NCBI RefSeq assembly: GCF_007970805.1
Contig: NZ_CP042433.1
Location: forward strand, 4,092,001 to 4,156,000
Reading direction: 5' to 3'
Length of the DNA stretch: 64,000 nt
From: Flavisolibacter ginsenosidimutans
GTDB taxonomy: Bacteria > Bacteroidota > Bacteroidia > Chitinophagales > Chitinophagaceae
The notes under the pieces: generated by a model
What the model was told of the DNA's origin: nothing
What the model saw: the letters and a program-made list of their open reading frames with translations, nothing else
Database searches by the model: none
Position numbers and translations under genes: made by a program
Shown here: positions 15,096-24,003 of the stretch, piece after piece
Layout of the letters: every line of letters starts with the position of its first letter
How positions within the stretch are numbered: position 1 is the stretch's first letter

Positions 15096-17024
15096 CTACT
15101 TACTATTCACTATTTTTTTCCACTCCTTTTCGTTTATTTCTACGGGATATTTCTTTTTTAATTCCGCCACCCAAGCCTTTTCCAACGTGGCCTGGTAATC
15201 ATTAATCACCATTCCTTTGGCATCGGCAAAGCTGCGGGGTTCTTCGCCGTTATGAAGCTTCAGCACGTAGGCAAAAGAAGCGGTATTGTCGGCTTTGTTG
15301 ACAACAGGCATTGTAACCGTGCCCGCGGCCAGCAACTCTTCTTTACCTTTTGGGATTTGCGTCAATTCAAAGCGGCCCGAATCCGAAGTAATCTGCTCGG
15401 CGTAATTGCTGACTGTTGTTCGCCATGCCGCGGGAGCAGCTTTCAGTTTCTTGTAAAATTCATCAGCACTGGCGGCGTTATTGGCGTAAAACAAAACGGC
15501 ATCGGCGCTTTGCTTCCACACATAATTGCCTTTGTGCTTTTGGTAATAATTCAACAGCGCAACGGAATCGGTTTGCGCCGGTGTCCACACCTGCCGCTGC
15601 ATGATTTCAAAAAACAAATTGCCGTCGGCAAATTCATTTATCTGCTGTTTGAAATCGGCGTTGTAATCTTCCATGTGATCTTCGTAATACTGCAACGCAG
15701 CGGCTTGTACAAATTCGTTCCAAAGCTGCGGGTATATTTTTGTTGCGCCGTTTGCACGGTAGCGATGCGTTTGCGCAAACTCAGCCCAATCTTTCACCGT
15801 GGGCGTTCGGTTGCCAAGCGAAAAAACCGGTGTTGCAGGATTAATCGTCAGCTTTACAGAAGGCTTTGTAAAGTTCAACACGCTGTCGGTATAAGCCCAC
15901 AATTCGTTGTTGGATGCAAGCAGGCTTTTGTAGCCGGCTTGCTTTAATATTTTTTGCGCAAGAATTTTTTTCGTCACTGCTGCCCGGTCGCTGCTTTCAA
16001 TTTTGTTGCGCAATTCATCGCTTGCCTGCGCATTTAATTTCGCGGGCACGGGCAACAATTTTATTCGCTTTACAATGTGATAACCGTGTTCGGTTAAGAA
16101 AGGCTTGCTGACGGCGCCGTCTTTTGGCAAGGCAAAAACGGTTGTTTCAAAAACGGGGCTGTATTCGCCTACGCCAAATTCCTGCATTTGCCCGGCTGAA
16201 GCAGCGGAAATCACATCGTTACTAAACGCGGTTGCCAGTTTGCCGAAATCATCGCCGGCAAGAATGCGGTTGTACAAAGAATCGGACCTCTTCTTCAACG
16301 CTGCTTTGTAGGCTTCATCGGCGCCGGGTGGAAAGGCCAACAAGATTTGCGCAGCCTTCATGCGGCCAAGCGCTTTTCGTTCACCCAGTATTTTGAAAAT
16401 GTGATAACCGGCTTTTGACATATAAACAGCCGAGGTTTTGCCAACCGGCGTTGCGTAAACTACCGACTCCAATTCGTAAGGCAAGGTGAAAGCAGTAATC
16501 CAACCCAGGTTACCGTCATTATTTTTCGCCGACGGATCGTCGGAGTATTGTTTGGCCGCTTCGGAAAAAGACAAACCTTTTGCAAGAGCGCTTAACACTT
16601 CGTCGCGTTTCTTTGCTGCGGCCACCGTATCGGTCACATTGTTCTTTGTAAACGCGATAAAGATGTGCGCCACGTGCAGGTCTTTCTGCTCGTGCGCAAA
16701 GGCTTCTTTTATCAGGCCGTCAAGGCTTTCCTTGTCGCTCAAATAACCCGGTAAAATTTGCTGGCGCAGATTGGCCAAATCGCTTTTTAACTGCGGCAGC
16801 GTGTCCAGCTTTTTTGCCTTGGCCTCGGCCACTTTCAGGCGCGAAGAAATGTAGAGGTCAAGATATTCCCGCATTGCTTTTTCATCCTTTGCACCGGTGT
16901 TGTTTTTTTGAAAGGCGCGAAGAAATTCGTCGGCGGAAACGGCGTTCTTGCCGTAGGTGAACAAAGTTTGTGCAGGTGCTGAAAAAAAGCCCAGCACGCA
17001 AAAAACAGTTAGTAACTTTTTCAT
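15096..17024 (-). CDS. Periplasmic peptidyl-prolyl isomerase with two parvulin domains
   Basis: The 642-residue protein has a signal peptide ending near FFSAPAQ. Residues about 117-214 (LHVAHIFIAF, FSEAAKQYSDDPSAKNNDGN, AGYHIFKILGE) and about 222-321 (MKAAQILLAFP, FGKLATAFSNDVISAASAGQ, EHGYHIVKRIK) are two PpiC/parvulin domains. The C-terminal 300 residues are helical without a known catalytic motif. This resembles SurA/PpiD-type chaperones that help outer membrane proteins fold. It is separate from the surA gene at 35146, so the organism has at least two. It lies downstream of the thioredoxin-fold gene on the same strand, with a heptad palindrome in between. Confidence 0.88.
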   Translation of the reverse strand: MKKLLTVFCVLGFFSAPAQTLFTYGKNAVSADEFLRAFQKNNTGAKDEKAMREYLDLYISSRLKVAEAKAKKLDTLPQLKSDLANLRQQILPGYLSDKESLDGLIKEAFAHEQKDLHVAHIFIAFTKNNVTDTVAAAKKRDEVLSALAKGLSFSEAAKQYSDDPSAKNNDGNLGWITAFTLPYELESVVYATPVGKTSAVYMSKAGYHIFKILGERKALGRMKAAQILLAFPPGADEAYKAALKKRSDSLYNRILAGDDFGKLATAFSNDVISAASAGQMQEFGVGEYSPVFETTVFALPKDGAVSKPFLTEHGYHIVKRIKLLPVPAKLNAQASDELRNKIESSDRAAVTKKILAQKILKQAGYKSLLASNNELWAYTDSVLNFTKPSVKLTINPATPVFSLGNRTPTVKDWAEFAQTHRYRANGATKIYPQLWNEFVQAAALQYYEDHMEDYNADFKQQINEFADGNLFFEIMQRQVWTPAQTDSVALLNYYQKHKGNYVWKQSADAVLFYANNAASADEFYKKLKAAPAAWRTTVSNYAEQITSDSGRFELTQIPKGKEELLAAGTVTMPVVNKADNTASFAYVLKLHNGEEPRSFADAKGMVINDYQATLEKAWVAELKKKYPVEINEKEWKKIVNSK

Positions 17025-17065
17025 TTGAGAGGTGGATGATTTGATTCATTCGTATTCTATCAATC

Positions 17066-17134
17066 GTTGGCCGTTGTTCGTTGATGGTTGGTTGTACATC
17101 GCGTACCGCCAACGACTAACAATAAACGGTCAAC
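17066..17134. repeat. Heptad inverted repeat overlapping the stop codon of the thioredoxin-fold gene
   Basis: The left arm (17066-17094) reads GTTGGCC, GTTGTTC, GTTGATG, GTTGGTT. The reverse complement of the right arm (17106-17134) reads GTTGACC, GTTTATT, GTTAGTC, GTTGGCG. About 20 of 29 positions match in heptad register. The right arm reaches into the stop codon (17134-17136) of the upstream gene. Confidence 0.7.
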
Positions 17135-18570
17135 TACTTACCCGCTTTAATGCGTTGATCCAGGATTTCATCAATCTGCTTGTCGGTGACTTTTTTTGCA
17201 ATGATGCGCTTGTCTTTGTCAAGCAGGTACAAAGTAGGAAAACTTTGCACATCGTACAACTGCGCATAGGACGGAACGTTGGCCGAAACCCTTGCCTGTT
17301 CGGCTTCCCTGGAATAATAAACGTGCGTCCAGCCTTTCAGGCCGCGTTCGCGAATGAAGGTGAACCAGTCGTCTTTTTTTACGCCTTCGGTTTGCTTGGC
17401 CATGGCAAATATCTTCATGCCTTCGCCTTTCCATTTGGCTTGATAGAAGCTGTCAATCTTGGGCAAAGTTTCTTTGCAATGGCCGCAGGTTGGATCGTAA
17501 ATCACCACCAGCGTGTACGGTGCATCCAAACTGTAAAGCGTTACGTTTTTGCCGGTGGTGTCGGGCAATTCTATTTCAGACGCCGGCGAACCCATGATGT
17601 TGGCCATTAAACTGTAAGCCCGGTCGGTAATCATCTTGCGGCCTTTGTCGGTAAGCCAGTCGTAATTTTTCTGCGCAAAATATTTTTCATAGAGATGAAC
17701 AAACACCGCGTCTTCCCACATGTATTTCATGTTCAGGTAGCGGTTTACAAATTTGAGCAAGAGAAACTTTTGCATTTCATCCGAAGCCGTTGCATAACCC
17801 AGCATCCAGTCCATTTCCTTGTTCACCGAATCGGAAGCCGGATAAACCAATTGCTCGAAATATTTATCCAGACGGCCTTCAAAAAATGGTGTGCGGGCCA
17901 GGCGGTCGTCCCAAAAATTCACGTCGTCCCAGTAATGTTTTTTAAAATAACGATAGGCATACAGCGAATCTTTTTTCGCCGCTTCGGGATTGCTTGGCAC
18001 CTCCGGTTCGCGCATGGCTTTGAGCAAAGTAGTAAGCAAACCGGTTGGTTCTTTAGCCATGACTTGCGTACGGTAAGCCGTAATTTTTTTCGAGATGGAA
18101 TCAATCTCCTTATTGGCTTTAAGCGAATCGGCAACAGAAGAGCCGCCGCGTTTTTTGTAAAGCTCGTCCAGCGTGCGGCCGTTTTTTCCCATAAACTCCT
18201 GGTAAGCTTTGAAGGAAGAATTTTCGGCAGAGCCGATGAAGGCGATTTTATCAAGATGGGCTGTATCGGCTACAATAGAAAAATTCTGCTCCTTGCCTAC
18301 CAAAAACTCGAAGCGGTTGGCGCGGTCGGGGAAGCCGATGAGATAAATGCCGCCGCCCAATTTTTTTGGGCCTTTGAAAACGCCTTCGCTGCGGTCGTTA
18401 AGTTTTACCGAATCAATGATGGGCAACTGTTTGCCATAATAGTGACCGAGGTAGATGTACTGATTTTTAAAAGGCTTGAGGGTTACTTTAATTTGGTAAC
18501 CGCCGGCGGGACTTTGTGCGCACAAGGCTGCCGCGTAAAAAAGAAAGAGAACGGCGACGAATTTTTTCAT
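17134..18570 (-). CDS. Periplasmic thioredoxin-fold (TlpA/AhpC-like) protein with DUF4369-like N-terminus
   Basis: The 478-residue protein has a signal peptide (ALCAQ end). Residues about 22-130 resemble DUF4369 (YQIKVTLKPFKNQYIYLGHY, IYLIGFPDRANRFEFLV). A central helical part (about 150-330) resembles DUF5106 of Bacteroidota redox proteins. The C-terminal thioredoxin fold carries the active-site motif CGHC at 362-365 (VVIYDPTCGHCKETLPKID) and the late cis-Pro region QSFPTLYLLD. Such proteins act as periplasmic disulfide reductases, often in cytochrome or cell-envelope maturation; the partner is unknown. It is followed by the parvulin chaperone gene, so a shared role in envelope protein folding is plausible. 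Confidence 0.85.
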   Translation of the reverse strand: MKKFVAVLFLFYAAALCAQSPAGGYQIKVTLKPFKNQYIYLGHYYGKQLPIIDSVKLNDRSEGVFKGPKKLGGGIYLIGFPDRANRFEFLVGKEQNFSIVADTAHLDKIAFIGSAENSSFKAYQEFMGKNGRTLDELYKKRGGSSVADSLKANKEIDSISKKITAYRTQVMAKEPTGLLTTLLKAMREPEVPSNPEAAKKDSLYAYRYFKKHYWDDVNFWDDRLARTPFFEGRLDKYFEQLVYPASDSVNKEMDWMLGYATASDEMQKFLLLKFVNRYLNMKYMWEDAVFVHLYEKYFAQKNYDWLTDKGRKMITDRAYSLMANIMGSPASEIELPDTTGKNVTLYSLDAPYTLVVIYDPTCGHCKETLPKIDSFYQAKWKGEGMKIFAMAKQTEGVKKDDWFTFIRERGLKGWTHVYYSREAEQARVSANVPSYAQLYDVQSFPTLYLLDKDKRIIAKKVTDKQIDEILDQRIKAGK

Positions 18571-18648
18571 ACGAATTGAATAGTAGCGGTAAAAATAATT
18601 GAATCAGATTTTCGCTTGGTTAAAAAAAGACGAAAGAAGGTTGGTGGT

Positions 18649-18761
18649 GGTTTGTGGTTTGCGTGGTAAACCGGAAACACTGCCCGGTTGTGAACCGCTT
18701 GAAACGGGAAACTTTTGACACCTGCGCGAAACCACAGACCGCCAACCGTAAACCACAAACC
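18649..18761. repeat. Heptad inverted repeat upstream of the beta-barrel gene
   Basis: The left arm contains GGTTTGTGGTTTGCG (18649-18663). The right arm 18747-18761 is its reverse complement with one mismatch. Flanking heptads continue on both sides (GGTGGTG on the left; GTTGGCG and GTCTGTG in the reverse complement of the right). The right arm ends 7 bases before a -7 box. Confidence 0.8.
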
Positions 18762-18768
18762 CGACCCT

Positions 18769-18776
18769 TATCTTTG
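18769..18776 (+). promoter_or_regulatory. -7 box for the beta-barrel gene
   Basis: TATCTTTG exactly matches TAnnTTTG, 61 bases before the ATG at 18838. The heptad repeat arm ends just upstream and takes the place of a -33 region. Confidence 0.5.
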
Positions 18777-18837
18777 CGCTCGTTTAACCTTTCATTAACC
18801 CCTTGGCAAATACATTTGTTTCCTTTTAACCCCGATT

Positions 18838-19563
18838 ATGAGAAGAACTCTTTTCAGCGCTTTTTTCTTTTGCCTGGCTTTGCTCGCAACCGCTCAATCC
18901 GATACGACAGGACCCGTGAAAATTTTTCGTCCGATGCAGGCCCGCGCCAAAGATCATTTCATGATTCAGTTGGGCGGCGCCATGTGGCAAAACAAACCGG
19001 ACTCTATTAAAACGGGCGGCTTTTCCCGCACCTTTAATATGTACCTGATGTTTGATTTCCCGTTTAAGACTTCACCGAAATTCAGCATCGCCCTGGGCCC
19101 CGGCCTTTCTACCGACAACGTGTTTTTGGACAAGATGACGGCCAACATTACCAGTACCGGCTCAACCCTTGTGTTTAAGAACGCTACCGACACCACCCAT
19201 TTTAAAAAATACAAAGTCTCTACCGCCTTTTTGGAATTGCCCGTGGAGTTGCGCTTTTCTTCCAACCCGGACAACGACGGCAAAAGCTTCAAGGCCGCCG
19301 TTGGGCTGCGGGCCGGTACCATGCTGGCTGCCTGGACAAAAGGCAAAACCCTGCAAAACAGCGCCGGCACTACACTGAACGAGTATATCGAAAAAGAAAA
19401 AAGCAAAAAGTTCTTCAACACCACCCGAATTTCGGCCACGGCCCGCCTGGGTTACGGACACTTCAGCGTTTTTGGTTCGTACTCGTTGACTTCTTTGCTT
19501 AAAGAAGGCGTTGGCCCGCAGATGAATGCCATGAGCATTGGTTTGACGCTAAGCGGCCTTTAA
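18838..19563 (+). CDS. PorT-like outer membrane beta-barrel protein
   Basis: The 241-residue protein has a signal peptide ending at LLATAQS. The rest alternates in the manner of an eight-strand barrel: FNMYLMFDFPF, KFSIALGPGLSTDNVFLD, VSTAFLELPVELRFSSN, FKAAVGLRAGTMLAAWT, ISATARLGYGHFSVFGSYSL, and a final strand ending SIGLTLSGL. This fits the outer-membrane beta-barrel family (PF13568-like) common in Bacteroidota. No function can be assigned. It stands alone between the thioredoxin-fold gene (divergent) and hflX (same strand, 80 bases on, with its own promoter box). Confidence 0.7.
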   Translation: MRRTLFSAFFFCLALLATAQSDTTGPVKIFRPMQARAKDHFMIQLGGAMWQNKPDSIKTGGFSRTFNMYLMFDFPFKTSPKFSIALGPGLSTDNVFLDKMTANITSTGSTLVFKNATDTTHFKKYKVSTAFLELPVELRFSSNPDNDGKSFKAAVGLRAGTMLAAWTKGKTLQNSAGTTLNEYIEKEKSKKFFNTTRISATARLGYGHFSVFGSYSLTSLLKEGVGPQMNAMSIGLTLSGL

Positions 19564-19619
19564 AAATATTTCTATGGAAAGAATGAAAAGCGGTGCGCCG
19601 GAAGGTGGTATCGCTTTTT

Positions 19620-19627
19620 TAGTTTTG
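19620..19627 (+). promoter_or_regulatory. -7 box for hflX
   Basis: TAGTTTTG exactly matches TAnnTTTG and ends 16 bases before the hflX start codon. Confidence 0.45.
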
Positions 19628-19643
19628 TGCTTAAAGCAAAAAA

Positions 19644-20834
19644 ATGCTGGACAAGAAAAGTAAAATAAACAAAGAAGAAAGAGCGGTGCTGGTAGGCGTG
19701 GTGCACAAGGACCAACGCGAACAGGAAGTCATGGAATACCTGGACGAACTGGCCTTTCTGGCCGAAACCGCCGGTGCCGTGGCGGTGAAAAAATTCATTC
19801 AAAAACTGCCGCACCCAGATAGCCGGACCTATGTGGGCAAAGGCAAGCTGGAAGAAATCAAAAACTATCTGCAAAGCCGCGACATCAACCTCCTGATTTT
19901 TGACGATGAGTTGAACGGTTCGCAGATTACCAACATTGAAAAGGAAACGGATGTAAAAACCATTGACCGATCGGATTTGATCCTCGACATTTTTGCGCGA
20001 AGAGCAAAGACGGCACAGGCCAAGGCACAGGTGGAACTGGCGCAGTACCAATACATCCTGCCACGGCTTCGCGGCATGTGGAAACACCTGGAACGGTTGG
20101 GCGGCGGCATTGGTACAAGAGGCCCGGGAGAAACCGAAATTGAAACCGACCGCCGGATTGTGCGGGATAAAATCTCGCTGCTGCGCAAGCGCTTAAGCGA
20201 AATAGACAAGCAAGCCTTTACGCAACGCAAAGACCGCGGCGAGTTTATTCGCGTGGCGCTGGTGGGCTATACTAACGTCGGCAAAAGCACCCTAATGAAT
20301 CTTTTGAGCAAAAGCAACGTGCTGGCCGAAAACAAACTTTTTGCCACGCTGGACACCACCACGCGAAAGATTGTGTACGAAGGCACACCGTTTTTGCTGA
20401 GCGACACGGTAGGTTTTATCCGCAAGCTGCCGCATCACCTGGTGGAAAGCTTTAAGAGTACGCTTGATGAAGTAAGAGAGGCGGATATTTTATTGCACGT
20501 GGTGGACATTTCGCATCCCAATTACGAAGACCAAGTAGCCGTAGTAAACAAAACCTTGCAGGAGATGAAGACACACGACAAGCCGGTGGTGATGGTTTTC
20601 AACAAAATGGATTTGTACATCAAGCAAACCTTCGACGAGTGGTTGAGCGAAGAAACAAAGGAGCAAATCATCAGCGACTTAAAAGCCCGCTGGCACAACG
20701 AAACCGGCGGTAATGCCATATTTGTTTCAGCGCTGGAACGCCTGCACATTGACGAACTGCGGAAAATCATTCTAGATAAAGTGCGGGAACTCTACCGCAT
20801 TCGGTATCCGTACAAAACGGATTTTTTTTATTGA
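19644..20834 (+). CDS. hflX: GTPase HflX
   Basis: HflX is a ribosome-associated GTPase that splits or rescues stalled ribosomes under stress. The 396-residue protein has the N-terminal HflX domain with the glycine-rich segment GGGIGTRGPGETEIETD (153-169), then the G domain: G1 GYTNVGKST at 208-216, G3 DTVGF at 254-258 and G4 NKMD at 320-323. A coiled-coil linker (KISLLRKRLSEIDKQ) joins them. It is 6 bases upstream of the Rieske gene, so the two are probably co-transcribed. Confidence 0.96.
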   Translation: MLDKKSKINKEERAVLVGVVHKDQREQEVMEYLDELAFLAETAGAVAVKKFIQKLPHPDSRTYVGKGKLEEIKNYLQSRDINLLIFDDELNGSQITNIEKETDVKTIDRSDLILDIFARRAKTAQAKAQVELAQYQYILPRLRGMWKHLERLGGGIGTRGPGETEIETDRRIVRDKISLLRKRLSEIDKQAFTQRKDRGEFIRVALVGYTNVGKSTLMNLLSKSNVLAENKLFATLDTTTRKIVYEGTPFLLSDTVGFIRKLPHHLVESFKSTLDEVREADILLHVVDISHPNYEDQVAVVNKTLQEMKTHDKPVVMVFNKMDLYIKQTFDEWLSEETKEQIISDLKARWHNETGGNAIFVSALERLHIDELRKIILDKVRELYRIRYPYKTDFFY

Positions 20835-20840
20835 TCGTGG

Positions 20841-21233
20841 ATGTTCGGGATTTTAAAAGGATTGTTTGAATTGTTTACGATGGAGAAAAGAATCAATTGG
20901 GTAAAGATTGCGGAGAGCGTAAGCGACATTCCGTTTGATGCAAACGAAATTGCGGAAGTAATGGCCGGGGACAAGCGCATCTGCATCGGGAAGCATAAAG
21001 AAGAATTGTTTGCTTTTGCACACAAATGTCCGCACGCCAGCGGCTTTTTTAGCGAAGGCTTTATTGATGCGCTGGGCAACGTGGTTTGTCCGGTGCACCA
21101 CTATAAGTTTTGCATGAAAAACGGCCGCAACATAAGCGGCGAAGGCTATTATTTAAAACATTGGCCGGTAGCGTTACGAAAAGACGGTGTATTTATTGGT
21201 TTCGACAGCCGCAAATTGTTTGACTTCTTCTAG
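20841..21233 (+). CDS. Small Rieske [2Fe-2S] protein
   Basis: A Rieske ferredoxin-like protein of 130 residues. The cluster ligands are visible as C-P-H (KCPHASGFF) and C-P-V-H (VVCPVHHYKF), about 17 residues apart. There is no oxygenase catalytic domain, so it is an electron carrier or a subunit, resembling NirD/BphF-type ferredoxins. An alternative start is the ATG at 20880 (MEKRINWVKIAESV), which better matches family length and would make it 117 residues; the upstream start is only 6 bases after the hflX stop. Partner unknown. Confidence 0.85.
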   Translation: MFGILKGLFELFTMEKRINWVKIAESVSDIPFDANEIAEVMAGDKRICIGKHKEELFAFAHKCPHASGFFSEGFIDALGNVVCPVHHYKFCMKNGRNISGEGYYLKHWPVALRKDGVFIGFDSRKLFDFF

Positions 21234-21278
21234 GGCTTGGTCTTTTAGAAAATTTTATTTTAAAAGGCCAATTTTTGA

Positions 21279-21309
21279 TTTGGCCGGAAAGGGAAAACGC
21301 CTATTTTTG
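21279..21309 (+). promoter_or_regulatory. Promoter of tRNA-Asn
   Basis: TTTG (21279-21282), a 19-base spacer and TATTTTTG (21302-21309) give a complete Bacteroidota -33/-7 pair. The tRNA begins 32 bases further on. This is the best complete promoter match I found. Confidence 0.75.
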
Positions 21310-21341
21310 CCGTCCTGAAATCAGAAATGATTTTGTTGGAT

Positions 21342-21415
21342 TCCTCCTTAGCTCAGTTGGTTAGAGCATCTGACTGTTAATCAGAGGGTCTCAGGTTCAA
21401 GTCCTGAAGGGGGAG
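21342..21415 (+). tRNA. tRNA-Asn (anticodon GTT)
   Basis: Cloverleaf of 74 bases: acceptor TCCTCCT pairs with AGGGGGA, the D-arm is GCTCAGTTGGTTAGAGC, the anticodon stem TCTGA/TCAGA encloses loop CTGTTAA (anticodon GTT), and the T-arm is TCAGG-TTCAAGT-CCTGA. The CCA end is not encoded. A terminator follows at 21424. Confidence 0.97.
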
Positions 21416-21423
21416 CAGGAATT

Positions 21424-21460
21424 AAAAGGTTATAAGTTGAAGAACGTATAACCTTTTTTA
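21424..21460 (+). terminator. Terminator after tRNA-Asn
   Basis: The stem AAAAGGTTATA with TATAACCTTTT encloses a 12-base loop and is followed by more T residues. It ends the tRNA transcript. Confidence 0.85.
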
Positions 21461-21585
21461 TTGCATCGCGTACGATACGGTAAAGTCGCGGGCCCACAAT
21501 TCGACATACTGTGAATCTCAAAAACAAAAGACTGTATGTTTTGTAACGAGGTTCTTTGCAGGAAACCCATATCCAATCCGCATCT

Positions 21586-22902
21586 TCACTTCACCTCTTC
21601 TCCATCAACAGAAACCTGTGCATTTGCAAGGGCTAATTTGTTTACACCCTCCTTTGTAAGAATCTTACAGTTTTCCAGTTGCATATTTTGGACGAAGAAC
21701 ACACCAAATGGATTTTCGGCCGTGATGATTACGTTTTGAAAAACGATGTTTGCTGCCGGTGCTTCCGGCAATCCCCAAATTAAGCCGGCCCGCTTTCCCT
21801 TTTGGGTGGTGGCCGTTATGTTTTGGAACTTGATATTGCGATAGACAGGCGTTAATTCGCTAACTGTCGCTGAAGGGTAAGTTGTTGCAATTTCAGGTGT
21901 GATCTTCTGCAGGTTTCGGTATTCGCGTTCCTTTGCCATGTAAGCCCCGTAAATCAAAATAGGAATGCCCACATTCGTCATTTTCAGGTTGCGGTAAGTA
22001 AGGTTTTGAACAAGGCCACCGCGGTCACGGTCCGATTTAATGCGAATGCCTGCTTCGGTATTGTTGAAGGTGCAGTCTTCAATCAAAAAATTTGACACGC
22101 CGCCTTTTGTATAACTGCCGATAGACAAGCCGTGTCCGTAGCCGTATTTGCAACCGGTAATGTGAACGTTCGTGGTGCCACCACCGCAGGTAAAATTATC
22201 GTCGCCGGTGCTGATGTCGCAATTCTTGATTAAGATGTCGCGTCCGGATACATCACAGGCATCGGTGTTGTGGCTCGGATTGACCGGGTCATCCGATGCC
22301 GGTGCACGAACGATAACGCCGCTAACCGTTACGTTTGACGATTTACCGCTGATGGCAATATGAAACATGGGCGAGTTGGTCAGCGTAACGTTTTCAATCA
22401 ACACTTTGTCGCATTCTTTAAGAGAAATCATGCGCGGACGTTTGGCGTTTTTTTCCTTTGCAAAAGGCCACCAGGGAGAACCCTGACCGTCAATGGTTCC
22501 TTTCCCGGTAATGGCTACGTCGTGAAGTTTTACACCGCTGATAAAATCCGTACCGTATGCGGTACCACCAGGATATTTATCTATAGGCAAGAATTTGAGA
22601 ACTGCGCCTGAATCGAGATGAAAATCAAGAGTGCTAAAAAACTGCAAAGGCCCCGATAAATAAACACCAGCAGGCACAATCACTTTTCCGCCGCCGGCAC
22701 TCTTAGCCGCGCCGATGGCGTTTTGTATGGCGGTTGTGTTGTCGGTTACGTTGTCGCTCTTCGCACCAAAATCTTTTATGCTAAATGCTTTGTTCGGAAT
22801 GGAAGGAAGCAGAGGCGCGGGAAAATCGGATTGCGCATGCAGCCGTTGAAAAACCGATAAACAAATGCTTGTTGCTACCAAAAAACAAAAAGGTGTTTTC
22901 AT
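21586..22902 (-). CDS. Secreted GH28 polygalacturonase-like glycoside hydrolase
   Basis: GH28 enzymes hydrolyse galacturonan in pectin. The 438-residue protein has a signal peptide (cleavage after RLHAQ). A right-handed beta-helix follows, with the conserved motifs NTD (212-214, HNTDACDV), GDD (233-235, STGDDNFT), GHG (256-258, GYGHGLSIGS) and RIK (287-289, GIRIKSDRDRGG). The three catalytic Asp candidates and the His are present. The ATG at 22902 (MKTPFCFL) is chosen over an in-frame TTG at 22911. The decayed GH95 fucosidase lies just upstream on the same strand, so this may be the survivor of a pectin or rhamnogalacturonan locus. No SusCD pair is adjacent. Confidence 0.92.
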   Translation of the reverse strand: MKTPFCFLVATSICLSVFQRLHAQSDFPAPLLPSIPNKAFSIKDFGAKSDNVTDNTTAIQNAIGAAKSAGGGKVIVPAGVYLSGPLQFFSTLDFHLDSGAVLKFLPIDKYPGGTAYGTDFISGVKLHDVAITGKGTIDGQGSPWWPFAKEKNAKRPRMISLKECDKVLIENVTLTNSPMFHIAISGKSSNVTVSGVIVRAPASDDPVNPSHNTDACDVSGRDILIKNCDISTGDDNFTCGGGTTNVHITGCKYGYGHGLSIGSYTKGGVSNFLIEDCTFNNTEAGIRIKSDRDRGGLVQNLTYRNLKMTNVGIPILIYGAYMAKEREYRNLQKITPEIATTYPSATVSELTPVYRNIKFQNITATTQKGKRAGLIWGLPEAPAANIVFQNVIITAENPFGVFFVQNMQLENCKILTKEGVNKLALANAQVSVDGEEVK

Positions 22903-22974
22903 TTGATTCAATTAATGCTTTGCAATGGTAAGCGCTTTCCCGCAACAACCTTGCACGCTTATTTTATAAATTTA

Positions 22975-23400
22975 GGAGTTAGACCCTTTTCCGATGAATG
23001 TTGCGTGAGCCACGCGTCACCCATTGGCAACCTACCGAAAGCCACCGGCATGATAAATCTTTGAAGCGCTTTCCTTTCCTCTTGCCGCAAGGTCTTTGAT
23101 TATGTCAAACAAAGGCTGGTGCAGCTCCAAAAGATTGGTCACTTCCGCCGGCCGGTAATTCATTTCCGTGTTGATGTTGATGGTGTATTTGCTGTCCCAC
23201 GGCGGGTTTAATTTATCGTTTCACTTGCCTTGCAAGTTGGTGGGTTGCGAACCGGAAATCAAAAGGTAACGACTGAATTGAAAGTAAAGTGAAAGAAGTT
23301 GTGGATCATTGGCCGTATTGAATTCAGCAACGCCAACATTGGTTGGCTTCTTTGCTTGTTCGGTATCGAAAGAAGAAATGCCTTCGGGTTACCAGAAATT
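22975..23400 (-). pseudogene. Remnant of a GH95 alpha-L-fucosidase gene
   Basis: Minus-strand translation gives scattered GH95 motifs: QAKKPTNVGVAEFNTANDP, LYFQFSRYLLISGSQPTNLQ, NDKLNPPWDSKYTININTEM and MNYRPAEVTNLLELHQPLF in one frame, broken by a TGA at 23221-23223 where GH95 proteins have Trp (QGKW-ND). Further on, KIYHAGGF breaks off and LPMGDAWLTQH, the next conserved GH95 motif, appears in another frame. So there is a nonsense mutation, an internal deletion and a frameshift, and both ends are missing. The ancestral enzyme would have removed fucose from plant glycans. Boundaries are approximate. Confidence 0.8.
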
Positions 23401-23637
23401 CTTTCACGATTGAGCAGTTACGTCATCCATGCTAAAGTAAATTAATCCATCGAGGTAAAGCAGCAGACGCTTTCATTGCAGCCTTGCCCGTCGTTTTGAT
23501 CATCGTTTTTAAGTTCTCTGATCTATACTATGGATTTACCGCATTCATCCAAATGGTTCGCAAAGTTTTCAGCAAGTCACAACGATAACTTCATGTAAGC
23601 AATAAAAGTTTGGTAAAGATGGGTCACCTTTGTATTC

Positions 23638-23943
23638 ATGGACGTCGTTGCTACATTAGACCTTATTACGGCTTCACCTTCGCTCACCGAACAGGAAGAA
23701 CGGCGAAAAGAATTGGCTGCTTACCTGAACCATCTTATCCTAAATGATTTCTCCGCATTGATACAGCTTCTTTACCGTGTGGATGTTTCCGAACAAAAAT
23801 TAAAAACGGTGCTGAAAGAAAATCCGCAGGCCGACGCTGGTGAACTGTTAGCCGAACTGCTAATTCAGCGACAAAAAGAAAAGACAGGCACACGGAAAAA
23901 CTCTTCACTGGCAGATGAGCCATCGGGAGAGGAAGACTGGTGA
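23638..23943 (+). CDS. Small conserved hypothetical protein
   Basis: A 101-residue acidic, helical cytoplasmic protein with no signal peptide (LTEQEERRKELAAYLNHLIL, LIQLLYRVDVSEQKLKTVLK, ELLAELLIQRQKEK). It resembles small uncharacterised proteins common in Chitinophagaceae. A -7-like CACCTTTG ends 6 bases before the ATG. No function is known. The coding reading rests on length, amphipathic helices and start context. Confidence 0.65.
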   Translation: MDVVATLDLITASPSLTEQEERRKELAAYLNHLILNDFSALIQLLYRVDVSEQKLKTVLKENPQADAGELLAELLIQRQKEKTGTRKNSSLADEPSGEEDW

Positions 23944-24003
23944 AGACAATTAAACGTTGAAAACGAAAAACAGAAAGACGTTCCTTCTTTTCGCTGGCTG
24001 TCC

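Noticed and set aside
15252..15947. 231-codon plus-strand frame opposite the parvulin gene
   Set aside because: Antisense shadow of a well-supported coding frame, with no recognisable motif or start context.
17695..18579. Long plus-strand open frame (294 codons) opposite the thioredoxin-fold gene
   Set aside because: It is antisense to a gene with a clear signal peptide and CGHC motif; its own translation is Phe/Val/Arg-rich with no domain.
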